A DNA stretch of 64,000 nt from Methylobacterium sp. BTF04 (GTDB lineage: Bacteria > Pseudomonadota > Alphaproteobacteria > Rhizobiales > Beijerinckiaceae). Within the stretch, counting starts at the first letter, position 1, and every line of letters begins with the position of its first letter. The notes under the pieces are model-generated. The model had not been told where the DNA came from. It ran no database searches and was given only the letters and a program-made list of their open reading frames with translations. The translations under genes and the position numbers were made by a program. The DNA lies in assembly GCF_010692745.1 (NCBI RefSeq), contig NZ_JAAHTB010000003.1, positions 124,001-188,000 on the forward strand, written 5' to 3'. Of this stretch, positions 29,848 through 42,420 are shown piece by piece.

Positions 29848-30258
29848 ATGCGTCATGGATTTCGCGGTCGTCGCTTCAACCGCACCACCGAACACCGCAA
29901 GGCGATGTTCGCCAACATGTCCGCCGCGCTGATCAAGCACGAGCAGATCATCACCACGCTGCCGAAGGCCAAGGATCTGCGTCCGGTCATCGAGAAGCTG
30001 ATCACCCTCGGCAAGATCGATTCGCTGCATGCGCGCCGTCTCGCCATGTCGCAGATCCGCGACCACGACATGGTTCGCAAGCTCTTCGCCGTCATCGGCC
30101 CGCGCTACGCTGCGCGTCCGGGCGGATACTGCCGCATCATGAAGGCCGGCTTCCGCTACGGCGACAACGCCCCGCTCGCCGTGATCGAGTTCGTCGATCG
30201 CGACGTCGAGGCCCGCGGCAAGGATTCCGGTCCCTCGCAGATCGTCGAAGTGGCCTGA
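29848..30258 (+). CDS. rplQ: 50S ribosomal protein L17
   Basis: L17 lies near the tunnel exit. It has 136 residues with [20 protein letters not shown] and [15 protein letters not shown]. It ends the ribosomal gene block and is followed by a strong terminator. The 185-base gap to rpoA holds a hairpin GCCGAAAC / GTTTCGGC at 29663-29693 but no gene. Confidence 0.99.
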   Translation: MRHGFRGRRFNRTTEHRKAMFANMSAALIKHEQIITTLPKAKDLRPVIEKLITLGKIDSLHARRLAMSQIRDHDMVRKLFAVIGPRYAARPGGYCRIMKAGFRYGDNAPLAVIEFVDRDVEARGKDSGPSQIVEVA

Positions 30259-30283
30259 GAGCTTTCTAAGCTCGCAACGATTG

Positions 30284-30316
30284 AAAAGGCGGCCTTTAGG
30301 GCCGCCTTTTTCTTTT
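30284..30316 (+). terminator. Rho-independent terminator after rplQ
   Basis: The stem AAAAGGCGGCC / GGCCGCCTTTT (11 bp) with loop TTTAG is followed by TCTTTT. It ends the alpha operon. Confidence 0.95.
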
Positions 30317-30371
30317 CTCGCCCTGCATCCGCACTACCATCGACTGATCTTCACTCTGGATAGGTCGTTCG

Positions 30372-30677
30372 ATGCAAAGGTTTATCGCTGTCTTATTATT
30401 CTCGATAGTCGGCGTTGTCGGTACGGCCCAGGCCGCTAAGCTGACGATGGACGACAAGGTCGGCCGTTGGCCCCGCGCGACGACGGAGGAGAAGGTCGAT
30501 TTCGCCACCCGCATGGGCAAGGCGTTCTCCGCGCTCTCTCCGGGCCTCGATCGCAACTACTTCATCAAGTGCCTCGAAGAGACGGCCAATATCGGCAATC
30601 CGGGCGACATCAAGCTCGAGGAGGCGGTGAAGATGTGCGTCGCCGTCAATGCAGGCCCATCCGAGGCCGGCGAGTAG
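30372..30677 (+). CDS. Small secreted protein of unknown function
   Basis: I do not recognise a family. The 101-residue product has a clear signal peptide: MQR, a hydrophobic core LLFSIVGVVG and an AQA-A cleavage site near residue 22, so the mature protein is about 79 residues and probably periplasmic. It contains two Cys (in IKCLEETA and VKMCVAVN), which could form a disulfide. It stands alone between the rplQ terminator and the convergent chemosensory operon. Codon use is like its neighbours. Confidence 0.75.
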   Translation: MQRFIAVLLFSIVGVVGTAQAAKLTMDDKVGRWPRATTEEKVDFATRMGKAFSALSPGLDRNYFIKCLEETANIGNPGDIKLEEAVKMCVAVNAGPSEAGE

Positions 30678-30709
30678 CCCGATCCCGGGCAGCGCCGGCC
30701 GCCCGGCGG

Positions 30710-32572
<1,863 letters not shown>

Positions 32573-32574
32573 GC

Positions 32575-34292
<1,718 letters not shown>

Positions 34293-34296
<4 letters not shown>

Positions 34297-35405
34297 GGCC
34301 GCGGTTCCGGCACGGCGATCCGCCCGAGATGGGCGGCGATGCGGTCGAGCGGCAGGATGGCGCCCGCCGCCGCCATGCGGATCGCCGCGGCTGGCATGCC
34401 GAACACCACGGCGGTGCTCTCGTCCTCGGCCACGGTGACGGCGCCGGCGTTGCGCATGTCGAGGAGACCGGTGGCGCCATCCTCGCCCATGCCGGTGAGA
34501 AGAACGCCGATGCCGCGCCGACCGGCATGACGGGCGAGCGAGCGGAACAGGGCGGTGGCCGCCGGCCGCTGCCCGGAAATCGGCGCGGCATCCGAGATGC
34601 GCAGGATTCCGCCGCCGGAGAGTTCGAGGTGCCGGTCACCCGGCGCCACGTAGACCCGGCCGGCTTCCGCCCGCTCGCCATCGCGGGCCAGCGCCACCGG
34701 CAGCGCGACGACCCCGTTCAGCCAGGCGGCGAACCCTTCCATGAAGGCCGGCCCCATGTGCTGGACCACCAGGATCGGGAGCGGAAAGGTGGTGGGAAGG
34801 CCACCGATGACCTTTGCCAGGGCCGGCGGGCCGCCGGTGGAGGCGGCCACCGCCAACACGCTCGGCGGCTCGGCCTTCGTCCAGGCGAAGGTCGGTGCGC
34901 TGGAGGCAGAGATGGTGGAGCCGGCGACGCGGCCGGCCCATTCCGCCCCGATCGGCCGCCGCCGGATCACCGGGACGGCGGCCATGATCCGCAGCTGCGT
35001 GCAGATTTCGGTCGCCACGGCGTCATAGCCCGCATGGGTGGTCGCCACCGGCTTCTCCACCACCGAGAGCGCACCGGCGCGCAGGGCGTTCATGGAGATC
35101 CGCAGGGACGAATCCTCGATGGCGTCGGCCACCACCACGATCGGAGTCGGCCGCTCGGCCATGATGCGCCGGGTGGTCTCTAGGCCGTCGATACCGGGCA
35201 GGCGGATATCCATGGAGATCACGTCCGGCCGCGCCGTGGCGAGGGTGGCCAATGCCTCCTCGCCCGAGGCGACGGCAGCCACCACCGTCAGGCGCGGGTC
35301 GCGGCCGACGATGTGGATGAGGAGTTGGCGCACGACGAGGGAATCCTCGACGAGCATCACCCGTACGCGGGTATCCTGACGGGCGTCTCGGTCGGTCTCG
35401 GTCAC
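34293..35405 (-). CDS. cheB: Chemotaxis methylesterase CheB
   Basis: CheB removes methyl groups from (and deamidates) the chemoreceptor and so resets sensitivity. The 370-residue protein has an N-terminal receiver with phospho-Asp in ISMDIRLPGIDG and a C-terminal esterase with the Ser in AASTGGP, the His in VVQHMGPAF and the Asp in LTGMGEDGATG. The start is a GTG that overlaps the cheA stop (GTGA); the end overlaps the next kinase gene. The coupling suggests equal production of CheA, CheB and the output kinase. Confidence 0.93.
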
Positions 35406-37696
35406 AACAATTGCCCGATGGTGTCGAGGAGCTGGCGCTGGTCGAACTTCTGCTTGGTCAGATAGGCGTCCGCCCCGAGATCGAGGCCGCGCGCCACGTC
35501 TTCGGCATCCCCGCGCGAGGTCATGAGGATGATCGGCAGCCGGGCGAAGGCGGCCTCGGCCCGCAGCGCCTTGAGCAGGCCGAAGCCGTCGAGGCGCGGC
35601 ATCTCGACATCGGCGACCACGAGATCCACGGCCTCGATGCCGGCGCGCAGACGATCGAGCGCATCCTGGCCGTCGACGCAGACGACGACGCGGTAGCCGG
35701 CGGCTTCCAAGATGCCCTTCTCCAACGTCCGCGTGGTGATGGAATCGTCAACGACGAGGATCGTCGTGCGCTGCGGCGAACGTGGCGCCCCTGCAATCGT
35801 TCCGCCCGCCCCCGTGGGCGTCGGTGCCGCGGGGCCGCTGCCGAGAGCATGGCCGCCGATCTCGGCGGCGCGGGCGATCAGGCCCTCCGGGTCGAGCACC
35901 AGGGCCGGACGCTCCCCGGGCAGGATCACGGTGCCGGAGACGAGGCCGGACACGCCACCGATCGGCGGCGCAGGCAGGACGCGGTAGGTGGACACGTCGC
36001 GCAATGTATCCACCGCCAGCACGATGCGCCGGCCGCCGGCCCGCAGCAGGATCGCGGTGAGGTATCCGGTGGCCTCCGGCCGGCTGCCGTCCGGCGTGCC
36101 GAGGAGCGTGCGCAGATCGAGGACCGGTACGCTGACACTCTGGCCATCGGCGGTCGCGATCCGGGCGACGGGGCGGCCCATGACGGTGTCGAGGCCGGAG
36201 CGGTCGAGGCGCAGCAGGCGCTCGGCCGCCGCACTCGGCAGCGCGTAGACGGCGCTGCCGACCTCGACGAGGAGGAGCGCGCGCCGGGCGGCCGATAGCG
36301 GCAGGTCCATGGCGAGAACCGTCCCCCACGGCGCGCGCGGGGCGAGGCGCACGGTGCCGCCGAGCCGCCGCACCGCATCGGCCACCACCGACAGGCCGAT
36401 GCCGCGTCCGGACAGCGTGTCGACGGAGGCCGCGGTGGAGAAGCCGGGCTCGAAGACCAAAGCGAGGAGTGCCTCCGGCTCGAGCTCGATGCCGGCGGCC
36501 AGGAGGCCGCGGCGCCGCGCGGTCTCGGCGATGGCCGACAGATCGGGCCCGCGCCCGTCATCCTCCACGGCAACCTGGAGACGGCCGCCCCGGACCGCGA
36601 TCTCCAGCGCGATGGTCAAGGCCAGGGGCTTGCCCTGGCGGCCCCGGATCTCGGGCGATTCGGCCCCGTGGCTGAGCGCATTGCGCAGGGCATGCAGCAC
36701 CGCGTCCTTCAGGGCCTGCAGCATGCCGCGATCCACCGGCAGGTCGAGCCCGCGCACGCTCACGTCGATCTCGCGGCCGGCCTCGCGGGCGAGCTCGCGC
36801 AAGGCGCGGGGAAAGCCGCCGAACACCGTCTCGGCGGGCACCAATGCGAGGCGCTCGGCCTCACCGGATACGCGGGCCGCGGCCCCGTCGACGATGGAGG
36901 CGACGCTCGCCCGCATCCGCGACAGGTCGGCGGCGTCTCGGGCGAGGCCGAGGAGCCCCGCCTCGACACCGCGCAGATCGGCATCGAAGGCGTCGGGACC
37001 GATTCGGTCGCCGCCTGGCCTTGCGGAGAGGCCGCGCAGGCGCTCGGCCGTGAGCGCGAGTGCGGCGGCGCGGCGGCCGAGGCGATCGAGGCCGTCCGCC
37101 ACCGCGGCCTCGCCGCCGAGCGCGGTCGCCAATTCGTGGGTGGCCCGCGTCAGCGCCTCCACCGCCTCGGCGGGGATGCGCAGGAGCGCCTGGGCGGCGT
37201 CGACCACCGGCTCCGGGACGGGCGGTGCGGCCGGGGCCGGTTTGCCGGTATCCTGGCCGATGTCCGACCGGGGAGGGGAAACGGGTGTCGCCACGGCGGC
37301 CGGTTCGGGCTCGGATGGCGATGCCGGCACGAGGCAGCGGTCGAGGGCGGCGAGCACGTCGCCCGGCATATCCGGCCCGGCCCCGTCCTGCAGGCCGGCG
37401 ACATAGGCCTCGATCCGGTCGAGGGCGAGATGGACGGCGCTCACCGCCTCGCGCCCGGGCGTGTCGGCCCGGGCGACGATCCGCTCGAACAGGGCTTCCA
37501 ACCGGTGGGCCACCGCCTCGACCTGCGGCAGGTCGACGGCGCGCGAGGCGCCCTTCAGGCTGTGTGCCCGGCGAAACACGTCGTTCCAGTCGGGTACGCG
37601 TCCGTCAGTAGCCCCGGACAGGGCTGCGCGGATCGCGTCGATATGCTCGCGATGCTCGACCTCGAAGGCCGCGAGAAGGAGTTGGCGGATGTCCAT
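35402..37696 (-). CDS. cheA: Hybrid chemotaxis histidine kinase CheA with receiver domain
   Basis: This is the central kinase of the chemosensory array, 764 residues. An Hpt domain carries the phospho-His in RRAHSLKGASRAV (about 44). A Pro/Ala-rich linker follows (about 125-175) and no recognisable P2 domain. The ATPase core has LHALRNALSHGAE, VEDDGRGPDL and LSGRGIGLSVV. A CheW-like domain follows (about 475-600), then a C-terminal receiver with VVDDS and VVADVEMPRLDG. The CheA-REC architecture is that of WspE, FrzE and other non-flagellar systems. It lies between the receptor gene and cheB. Confidence 0.93.
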   Translation of the reverse strand: MDIRQLLLAAFEVEHREHIDAIRAALSGATDGRVPDWNDVFRRAHSLKGASRAVDLPQVEAVAHRLEALFERIVARADTPGREAVSAVHLALDRIEAYVAGLQDGAGPDMPGDVLAALDRCLVPASPSEPEPAAVATPVSPPRSDIGQDTGKPAPAAPPVPEPVVDAAQALLRIPAEAVEALTRATHELATALGGEAAVADGLDRLGRRAAALALTAERLRGLSARPGGDRIGPDAFDADLRGVEAGLLGLARDAADLSRMRASVASIVDGAAARVSGEAERLALVPAETVFGGFPRALRELAREAGREIDVSVRGLDLPVDRGMLQALKDAVLHALRNALSHGAESPEIRGRQGKPLALTIALEIAVRGGRLQVAVEDDGRGPDLSAIAETARRRGLLAAGIELEPEALLALVFEPGFSTAASVDTLSGRGIGLSVVADAVRRLGGTVRLAPRAPWGTVLAMDLPLSAARRALLLVEVGSAVYALPSAAAERLLRLDRSGLDTVMGRPVARIATADGQSVSVPVLDLRTLLGTPDGSRPEATGYLTAILLRAGGRRIVLAVDTLRDVSTYRVLPAPPIGGVSGLVSGTVILPGERPALVLDPEGLIARAAEIGGHALGSGPAAPTPTGAGGTIAGAPRSPQRTTILVVDDSITTRTLEKGILEAAGYRVVVCVDGQDALDRLRAGIEAVDLVVADVEMPRLDGFGLLKALRAEAAFARLPIILMTSRGDAEDVARGLDLGADAYLTKQKFDQRQLLDTIGQLL

Positions 37697-37714
37697 CCGG
37701 AGGGTGCGGTGCCT

Positions 37715-37760
37715 GTGACTTAAGACCGGTCCCGCACATGCGGAAACGGTCTTAAGTCAC
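37715..37760. repeat. 14-bp perfect inverted repeat between mcp and cheA
   Basis: The arms GTGACTTAAGACCG (37715-37728) and CGGTCTTAAGTCAC (37747-37760) are perfect complements, separated by 18 bases that contain a smaller dyad CCGC-ACAT-GCGG. The element lies in the 118-base gap between the mcp stop and the cheA start. No T-run follows on either strand. It may be an RNA processing or attenuation hairpin, a REP-like unit or an operator. Confidence 0.8.
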
Positions 37761-37814
37761 GCGTTAACCATGCTGTTGTCATGCGCGAAAAGCCCGTTCG
37801 AGTGGCAAAAAGCG

Positions 37815-39479
37815 TCAATGGCGATAGCGCTCGGCCAACGCCATCAGCGCCTGGGCGAGTTCGGTGAGGTTGGCCGAGGCCGCTTCGACCTCGCGGGTGC
37901 CGGCCGCCGTCTGCTGGCTCGCCTGCCGGATGTTCTGGAGCGCACCCATCACCTGCTCGATGCCGAGCTGCTGCTGGTTGGTGGAGGCGACGATCTGCTG
38001 GAAGGTCTGGACGCTCTCGTCGACCCGCGCGGTGATTTCCTCGATGGTCCGCTGGGTGGTGTCCGACCGCGCCTTGCCGGCGGCGGCGCGCTTCACCGCC
38101 TCCTCGGTGAGCATCACCGAGGTGTTGATGCCGCGCTGGATCTCGCCGAGAATCGTGCGGACCTGCCCGGTCGCGGCCTTGGCCTGATCGGCCAGCAGCT
38201 TCATCTCCGATGCGACGACGGCAAAGCTCCGCCCGCTCTCGCCGGCCGCCGCGGCTTCGATGGCGGCGTTGAGCGCGAGCAGATGGGTGCGCTCCGAGAT
38301 GTCGTTGACGGTGGTGATGATGTCGCCGATCGCCTGCGTCTTTTCCGAGAGCGCCACGATGTTGCCGGCCACCGCCTCGGCCTGCTCGCGGATCGATTCC
38401 ATGGCGCGCGCCGTATCGGCCACGGCCCTGAGACCGGCCCGCGAGGTCTGCGCGGTGGATTGGGCGGTGGCGATCACCTCGCCGGCACGCTTGCCGATCT
38501 GGGCGCCCGAATGGGTGATCTCGTCCACCGTGGCCGCGGTCTCCTGCACGGCGGCGAACTGCTCCTCGACGCTGGCCGCCTGCTCCTGGGCGGAGGCGCG
38601 GATCTCGGCCGCCGCCGCATTGAGGTCGGCGGTGGCGGCGCGGTTGGTGCGGGCGAGGTCGGCCAGCCCCGACACCATGGCGTTGAGCGTGCGACCAAGG
38701 CGGCCGATCTCGTCGCCGCCCTTGGCGTCGAGGGTCCCGGAAAGGTCGCCGCTGCCGACACGCTCGGCAAACGCCATCACCTCTTCGAGCGGCTTGACCA
38801 CCCCGCGGCGAATCAGGGCGGTGACGATGATGCTGAGCAGGACGCTCGCGGCGAGGGTGGCCACGATGGACCACAGGCTGCGGTCATAAATCTCGGTGGA
38901 CCTGCGCTGACCGGCGGCGATGCCCTCGTCGAGGACGTCGCGGGTGCGCTCGATGTCGCGCAGGAGCGCATCCTGCATCCGGTTGAGCGCCGCGTTGCGG
39001 GACTCGATCGCGTCGACGTCCTTGGCCGCGATGGAGGCGAATTGCGGCTCCGTGGCCGCGCGCAGCTGCCGGAAGCCGTTCGTCGCGGTGGAGGCGGTAT
39101 CGGCCAGCTTCTTCCAGATCAGCGCACGTGCCGGGGACGGTGCCGTGCTGGAATAGGCTTCCGTGGTCCGGACCACGTCGCCGAAGAGCGCATCCGCCTC
39201 CTGACCGATCCGGCGCCAGGTTTCGATGGTCTCGCTCTGCTCCGAATCCGGGCGGTTGCGCATCAGTGACGCGATCACCGCGTTGCGCCGCAGGAGACCC
39301 ATGTCGCGGGTCTTGTTGCCGAGGTCGTCGAGCTGGCGCGCCACCGTCAGGTCGCGGGCGACGATGGTGTTCATGTTGTCGCGCACGGCGCCGATCTGGT
39401 CGAGCGCGTAGAGGCCGAGCGCCATGATCACCACGGTGATGGCGACGAAGCCGAGGAGGATGCGTTTTCCGATGGACAT
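37815..39479 (-). CDS. Methyl-accepting chemotaxis protein
   Basis: This is the chemoreceptor of the operon, about 554 residues in the inner membrane. Segment 1 is GFVAITVVIMALGLYAL (about 10-28) and segment 2 is VATLAASVLLSIIVTALI (about 206-225). The periplasmic part of about 180 residues is predicted helical, like the four-helix-bundle sensor type. A HAMP domain follows (VVKPLEEVMAFAERVGSGDL), then a coiled-coil signalling domain with the hairpin tip THLLALNAAIEAAAAGESGR. ATG 39479 is used; GTG 39485 would add two residues. The ligand cannot be inferred. Confidence 0.92.
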   Translation of the reverse strand: MSIGKRILLGFVAITVVIMALGLYALDQIGAVRDNMNTIVARDLTVARQLDDLGNKTRDMGLLRRNAVIASLMRNRPDSEQSETIETWRRIGQEADALFGDVVRTTEAYSSTAPSPARALIWKKLADTASTATNGFRQLRAATEPQFASIAAKDVDAIESRNAALNRMQDALLRDIERTRDVLDEGIAAGQRRSTEIYDRSLWSIVATLAASVLLSIIVTALIRRGVVKPLEEVMAFAERVGSGDLSGTLDAKGGDEIGRLGRTLNAMVSGLADLARTNRAATADLNAAAAEIRASAQEQAASVEEQFAAVQETAATVDEITHSGAQIGKRAGEVIATAQSTAQTSRAGLRAVADTARAMESIREQAEAVAGNIVALSEKTQAIGDIITTVNDISERTHLLALNAAIEAAAAGESGRSFAVVASEMKLLADQAKAATGQVRTILGEIQRGINTSVMLTEEAVKRAAAGKARSDTTQRTIEEITARVDESVQTFQQIVASTNQQQLGIEQVMGALQNIRQASQQTAAGTREVEAASANLTELAQALMALAERYRH

Positions 39480-39530
39480 CGACACGGGCTGGCTCGGCGC
39501 TCCAACAAGAGGCTCAGGGATAAGGGGGGC

Positions 39531-40106
39531 TCAGGGACAATAGCGCCGCAGAAGGCGCGGCACGTCGACGACAACGAAGCCGGCCTCGCCCGCGTCGGCG
39601 GGGACGGGGGCGATCTCGCCGGGGGCATAGCCCGAAACCGCCTCTGCCCCCAAGCCGGCGAGGTCGAAGCCGGGATTGGGGCCCGACGAATCGGCGGCCT
39701 GGATCACACCCACCACACGATCGACGGCGAGCGCCACCAGGATCGGCCCGCCGCGCAGGACGACGAAATGGCCGGTTTCCGGTGCCGCGCCCGACAGGCG
39801 GCCCAGAGCCGGGGCGAGCGCGAGCACGCTGACCACCCGGCCCGACAGCGCGACGATGCCGAGGAGGGCCGGCGGCCCACCCGGCACGGCGGTGCAAGGC
39901 CGGCCCGGCAGCACCTGGGCCACGCTGGCGAGCGCCAAGCCGTAGCGATCGTCGCCGCAGGTGCAGATCAGGAACGGCTGCGTCTCGGCGATCCGCGCCG
40001 TGGTGTGGCCCCGGATGGCGAGCGCCGCCGCCCGTGCGTCGAGAAGGGCCTCGCGGCGGGCGGATTCCGCATCCGGCGACGACGTCATGCGCTCTTCCTT
40101 CGTCAT
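39531..40106 (-). CDS. cheW: CheW-family adaptor
   Basis: CheW couples the receptor to CheA. The 191-residue protein has a CheW domain from about residue 43 (FLICTCGDDRYGLALASVAQV, LLGIVALSGRVVSVLALAPAL). An N-terminal extension of about 40 residues precedes it. The ATG at 40106 overlaps the cheR stop (ATGA) and has GAGGGAG seven bases upstream; ATG 40088 also has a fair ribosome site. It is the second of two CheW genes in the operon. Confidence 0.87.
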   Translation of the reverse strand: MTKEERMTSSPDAESARREALLDARAAALAIRGHTTARIAETQPFLICTCGDDRYGLALASVAQVLPGRPCTAVPGGPPALLGIVALSGRVVSVLALAPALGRLSGAAPETGHFVVLRGGPILVALAVDRVVGVIQAADSSGPNPGFDLAGLGAEAVSGYAPGEIAPVPADAGEAGFVVVDVPRLLRRYCP

Positions 40107-41527
40107 CCGGTGGCTCCCTCGCGCAGGCCGGCGCGGGCCAAGGCAGCGCTCTCGGCGAGTTCCCGCCCCCCGAGCCCGTCGCCTTCGGGGACGATCGCGT
40201 CCGGGGCAAGGGCGAGGCCGAGGCGGGTCGCATTGTCGAGGGCGCGGCCGGCCTCGGCCGGTCGGCCGAGGGCGATCAGGAGAAGGCCGAGCTGGTAATG
40301 GGCCATGACGAAATCGCGATCGAGATAGAGCGCGCCGCGCAACGACCGTTCGGCTTCCGCCGCGCGTCCGAGGCTGTGGGCGAGGAGGCCGTCATAGTAA
40401 TGCAGGGCCGCTTCCATCGGCGCCAGGCCGATCGCCGCCCGGACCCGGCGCCAGGCCTCGCCGGTCTCGCCGGCATCGGCCAGGGCGCGGATCTGCGCGA
40501 GGTCGAGGTCCGGGGCTTGCGCGACGGGGAGCGGATCGGGGAGGTGAACCGCAATGGGGGCGGGCTCCGGTATGGGCGGCGCGGCGGGCGGCAATGCGGG
40601 AGCCCAGACCGGCACCGGTGCGGGCGGGAGCACGACCTCCGGGGCGGAGCGCGGACGATAGGCGACGGTGCCGGGCAGGTTCACCGGATCCAGCGAGCGG
40701 GCGAAATCGGGGTTGGGCTCGGCATGGCCGATGAGCAGCCAGCCATCGGGCTTCAGGCGGCGGCCGAGACCCTGCACGATGCCGAGTACGGCCTCGGCCT
40801 GGAAATAGATCAGCACGTTGCGGCACAGGATGAGATCGAACCCGGCCAGCTGCGGCGGTGCGGTGCCGTCGATCAGCCCCATCAGGTTCTGCTGCTCGAA
40901 GCGCACCATCCGGTGGAATTCGGGGCGCAGGGTGTAGGTGCCTTCGCGGCCCGGCCCCGGCAGGGCGGCGCCGACGTGGAAATAGCGCAGCCGTTCCTCC
41001 GTAGGCATGGTGCGCAGGGCCCAGCGGCCATAGGTGCCGACGCGGGCAGTGGCGAGTGCCTCGACGCTGATGTCGGTGCCGGTGATGGCGATGCGCCACT
41101 CCGGCAGGGCCGAACCGAGGAGTTCGTGCAGCAGGATGGCGATGGAGTAGGGCTCGGCCCCGGTGGAACAGCCCGCGCTCCAGATCGTCAGGGTGCGCTT
41201 GGCCGCCCGCGCCGCGATCAGGCCGGGCAGGATGGTGGTGCGCAGGGCCGCGAATTGCTCGGCATAGCGAAAGAAGAACGTCTCGCCGATGGTGATCTCC
41301 GCCTCCAGGGCCGCCCACTCGGCGGCTCCCGTGGCAGCCCCGCCGAGATGCGCCAGATAGGCGGTGCAATCGGGCAGCCCGCACGCCTTGAAGCGCTTGT
41401 GCAGGCGGTCGAACAGCAGGTCGTCCTTGTCGCTGTAGTAATGGTGGCCGGTGCGCGCGATGACCCGCGCCTTCAGGTCCGCGAACCCCGGATCGGTCTC
41501 GGGACCACGCCGCAGCGGACGCGTCAT
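40103..41527 (-). CDS. cheR: CheR methyltransferase with C-terminal TPR region
   Basis: CheR methylates glutamates of the chemoreceptor using SAM. The N-terminal helical domain is followed by the SAM-binding domain with IWSAGCSTGAEPYS, GTDISVEAL and FDLILCRNVLIYF. After an Ala/Pro-rich linker (about 285-330) the last 150 residues form helical repeats like TPRs (MEAALHYYDGLLAHSLGRAA, FVMAHYQLGLLLIALGRPAE), as in WspC and FrzF. ATG 41527 (474 residues, MTRPLRRGPETDPGF) is chosen because it follows the upstream cheW stop by 16 bases; ATG 41560 would overlap that gene. Confidence 0.92.
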   Translation of the reverse strand: MTRPLRRGPETDPGFADLKARVIARTGHHYYSDKDDLLFDRLHKRFKACGLPDCTAYLAHLGGAATGAAEWAALEAEITIGETFFFRYAEQFAALRTTILPGLIAARAAKRTLTIWSAGCSTGAEPYSIAILLHELLGSALPEWRIAITGTDISVEALATARVGTYGRWALRTMPTEERLRYFHVGAALPGPGREGTYTLRPEFHRMVRFEQQNLMGLIDGTAPPQLAGFDLILCRNVLIYFQAEAVLGIVQGLGRRLKPDGWLLIGHAEPNPDFARSLDPVNLPGTVAYRPRSAPEVVLPPAPVPVWAPALPPAAPPIPEPAPIAVHLPDPLPVAQAPDLDLAQIRALADAGETGEAWRRVRAAIGLAPMEAALHYYDGLLAHSLGRAAEAERSLRGALYLDRDFVMAHYQLGLLLIALGRPAEAGRALDNATRLGLALAPDAIVPEGDGLGGRELAESAALARAGLREGATG

Positions 41528-41543
41528 GGGCGTGCGACCCGGC

Positions 41544-42053
41544 TCATGCGGCGGGCGCATCGGCGAGGGCCGAGAGCCGGTCTGCCGCCGCGCGGGTGAG
41601 GTCGGCGAGACGCAGGCGCTCCTCCGCGGTGAGCAGGCGTGGCAGGCTCAGGAGGTGCACCAGCCCCTTCGGGCCGACGATCTCACCCACGACGCAGCCA
41701 TTGAGGGTGCGGGCTTCCGGGACCGGTCGGACCGACGCGTCGGCCACACGCACGAGATCGTCCGCCCGGTCGACCAGGAACGCCATCGCACGGTCGGCGG
41801 ACAGGACGAGGTGACGATAGGGATCGTCGCCGGTCGGTTCTGCCGGTCCGCGCAGGCCGAGCAGCCGGGCGAGGTCGACCACCGGCACCGGCACGCCGCC
41901 GAGGTTGAGGAATCCCGCGAGCGGCCCTCCGCCCGCCGGTGGCTGATGGAGGCGCGGCAGCGGCAACACCTCGCTCAACGCGGAGCGGGCGAGGGCGCAG
42001 GGCGTGCCTGCCACGTCGAGGAGGAGATAGGCCGTGGTCTCGGACAGGGGCAC
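41544..42053 (-). CDS. cheW: CheW-family adaptor, first gene of the chemosensory operon
   Basis: A CheW fold is visible in YLLLDVAGTPCALARSALSE, GFLNLGGVPVPVVDLARLLG and a third strand set MAFLVDRADDLVRV. The sequence is more divergent than the second copy. The frame is open to 42320, but upstream of about 42060 it runs through repeats and promoter-like sequence and does not look coding. The GTG at 42053 is therefore proposed (169 residues), although its ribosome site is poor, so the start is uncertain. It opens the minus-strand operon and is divergent from ilvB. Confidence 0.75.
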   Translation of the reverse strand: MPLSETTAYLLLDVAGTPCALARSALSEVLPLPRLHQPPAGGGPLAGFLNLGGVPVPVVDLARLLGLRGPAEPTGDDPYRHLVLSADRAMAFLVDRADDLVRVADASVRPVPEARTLNGCVVGEIVGPKGLVHLLSLPRLLTAEERLRLADLTRAAADRLSALADAPAA

Positions 42054-42201
42054 GTCCTCGGGCGGTGCGACGGAATGCCGGTATCGGCAGCCGGTTCGAA
42101 GATTTGGCGTGGAGACGAAGACCCGACTCGGAGATGGCAGTCTCGACGACTGAGATAAGGCGCGAGGGGGATGTCGGGCAAACCCGATTCCGGCCTCGGC
42201 G

Positions 42202-42258
42202 GCGATGTTTTTGCTCGCTGCGATGTTTTTCACGCCGACGCGCACACCGCGATTTTTC
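42202..42258. repeat. Short direct repeats upstream of the chemosensory operon
   Basis: GCGATGTTTTT occurs at 42202-42212 and 42220-42230 (18 bases apart) and a variant GCGATTTTTC at 42249-42258. They lie in the divergent region between the first cheW and ilvB, about 150-200 bases upstream of the cheW start on the minus strand. They may be binding sites for a regulator of the chemosensory operon. Confidence 0.5.
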
Positions 42259-42282
42259 TGCGATCTGCTTCGGCGATGCATG

Positions 42283-42311
42283 TTGACCGGCGATGCCCGG
42301 CTCGCTATGAC
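42283..42311 (+). promoter_or_regulatory. Promoter of the ilv leader and ilvB
   Basis: TTGACC (42283-42288) and TATGAC (42306-42311) are separated by exactly 17 bases. Transcription would start near 42318, about 50 bases before the leader peptide, which fits an attenuation-controlled operon. Confidence 0.75.
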
Positions 42312-42369
42312 GACCGACACGATTTTCGACCCGTCACACCGGCGGGCGAACAGGCCAAGAATTCAGTCC

Positions 42370-42420
42370 ATGTCCGCCATCCTTATCGTAACGGAAGCGC
42401 CACCAACGGGGCGGACCTGA
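42370..42420 (+). CDS. ilv leader peptide
   Basis: The 16-residue frame MSAILIVTEAPPTGRT contains Ile-Leu-Ile-Val in a row and a Thr directly after. Shortage of charged Ile, Leu or Val tRNA would stall a ribosome here. Its stop lies 35 bases before the terminator hairpin. Runs of regulatory codons ahead of a terminator and a biosynthetic gene are the hallmark of attenuation. The ribosome site is weak (AGGCCAAGA region). Confidence 0.8.
   Translation: MSAILIVTEAPPTGRT

Noticed and set aside
42054..42320. An N-terminal extension of the first CheW protein to 42320
   Set aside because: It would run over T-rich repeats and the ilv promoter; its translation is Arg/Ser-rich and unlike CheW.
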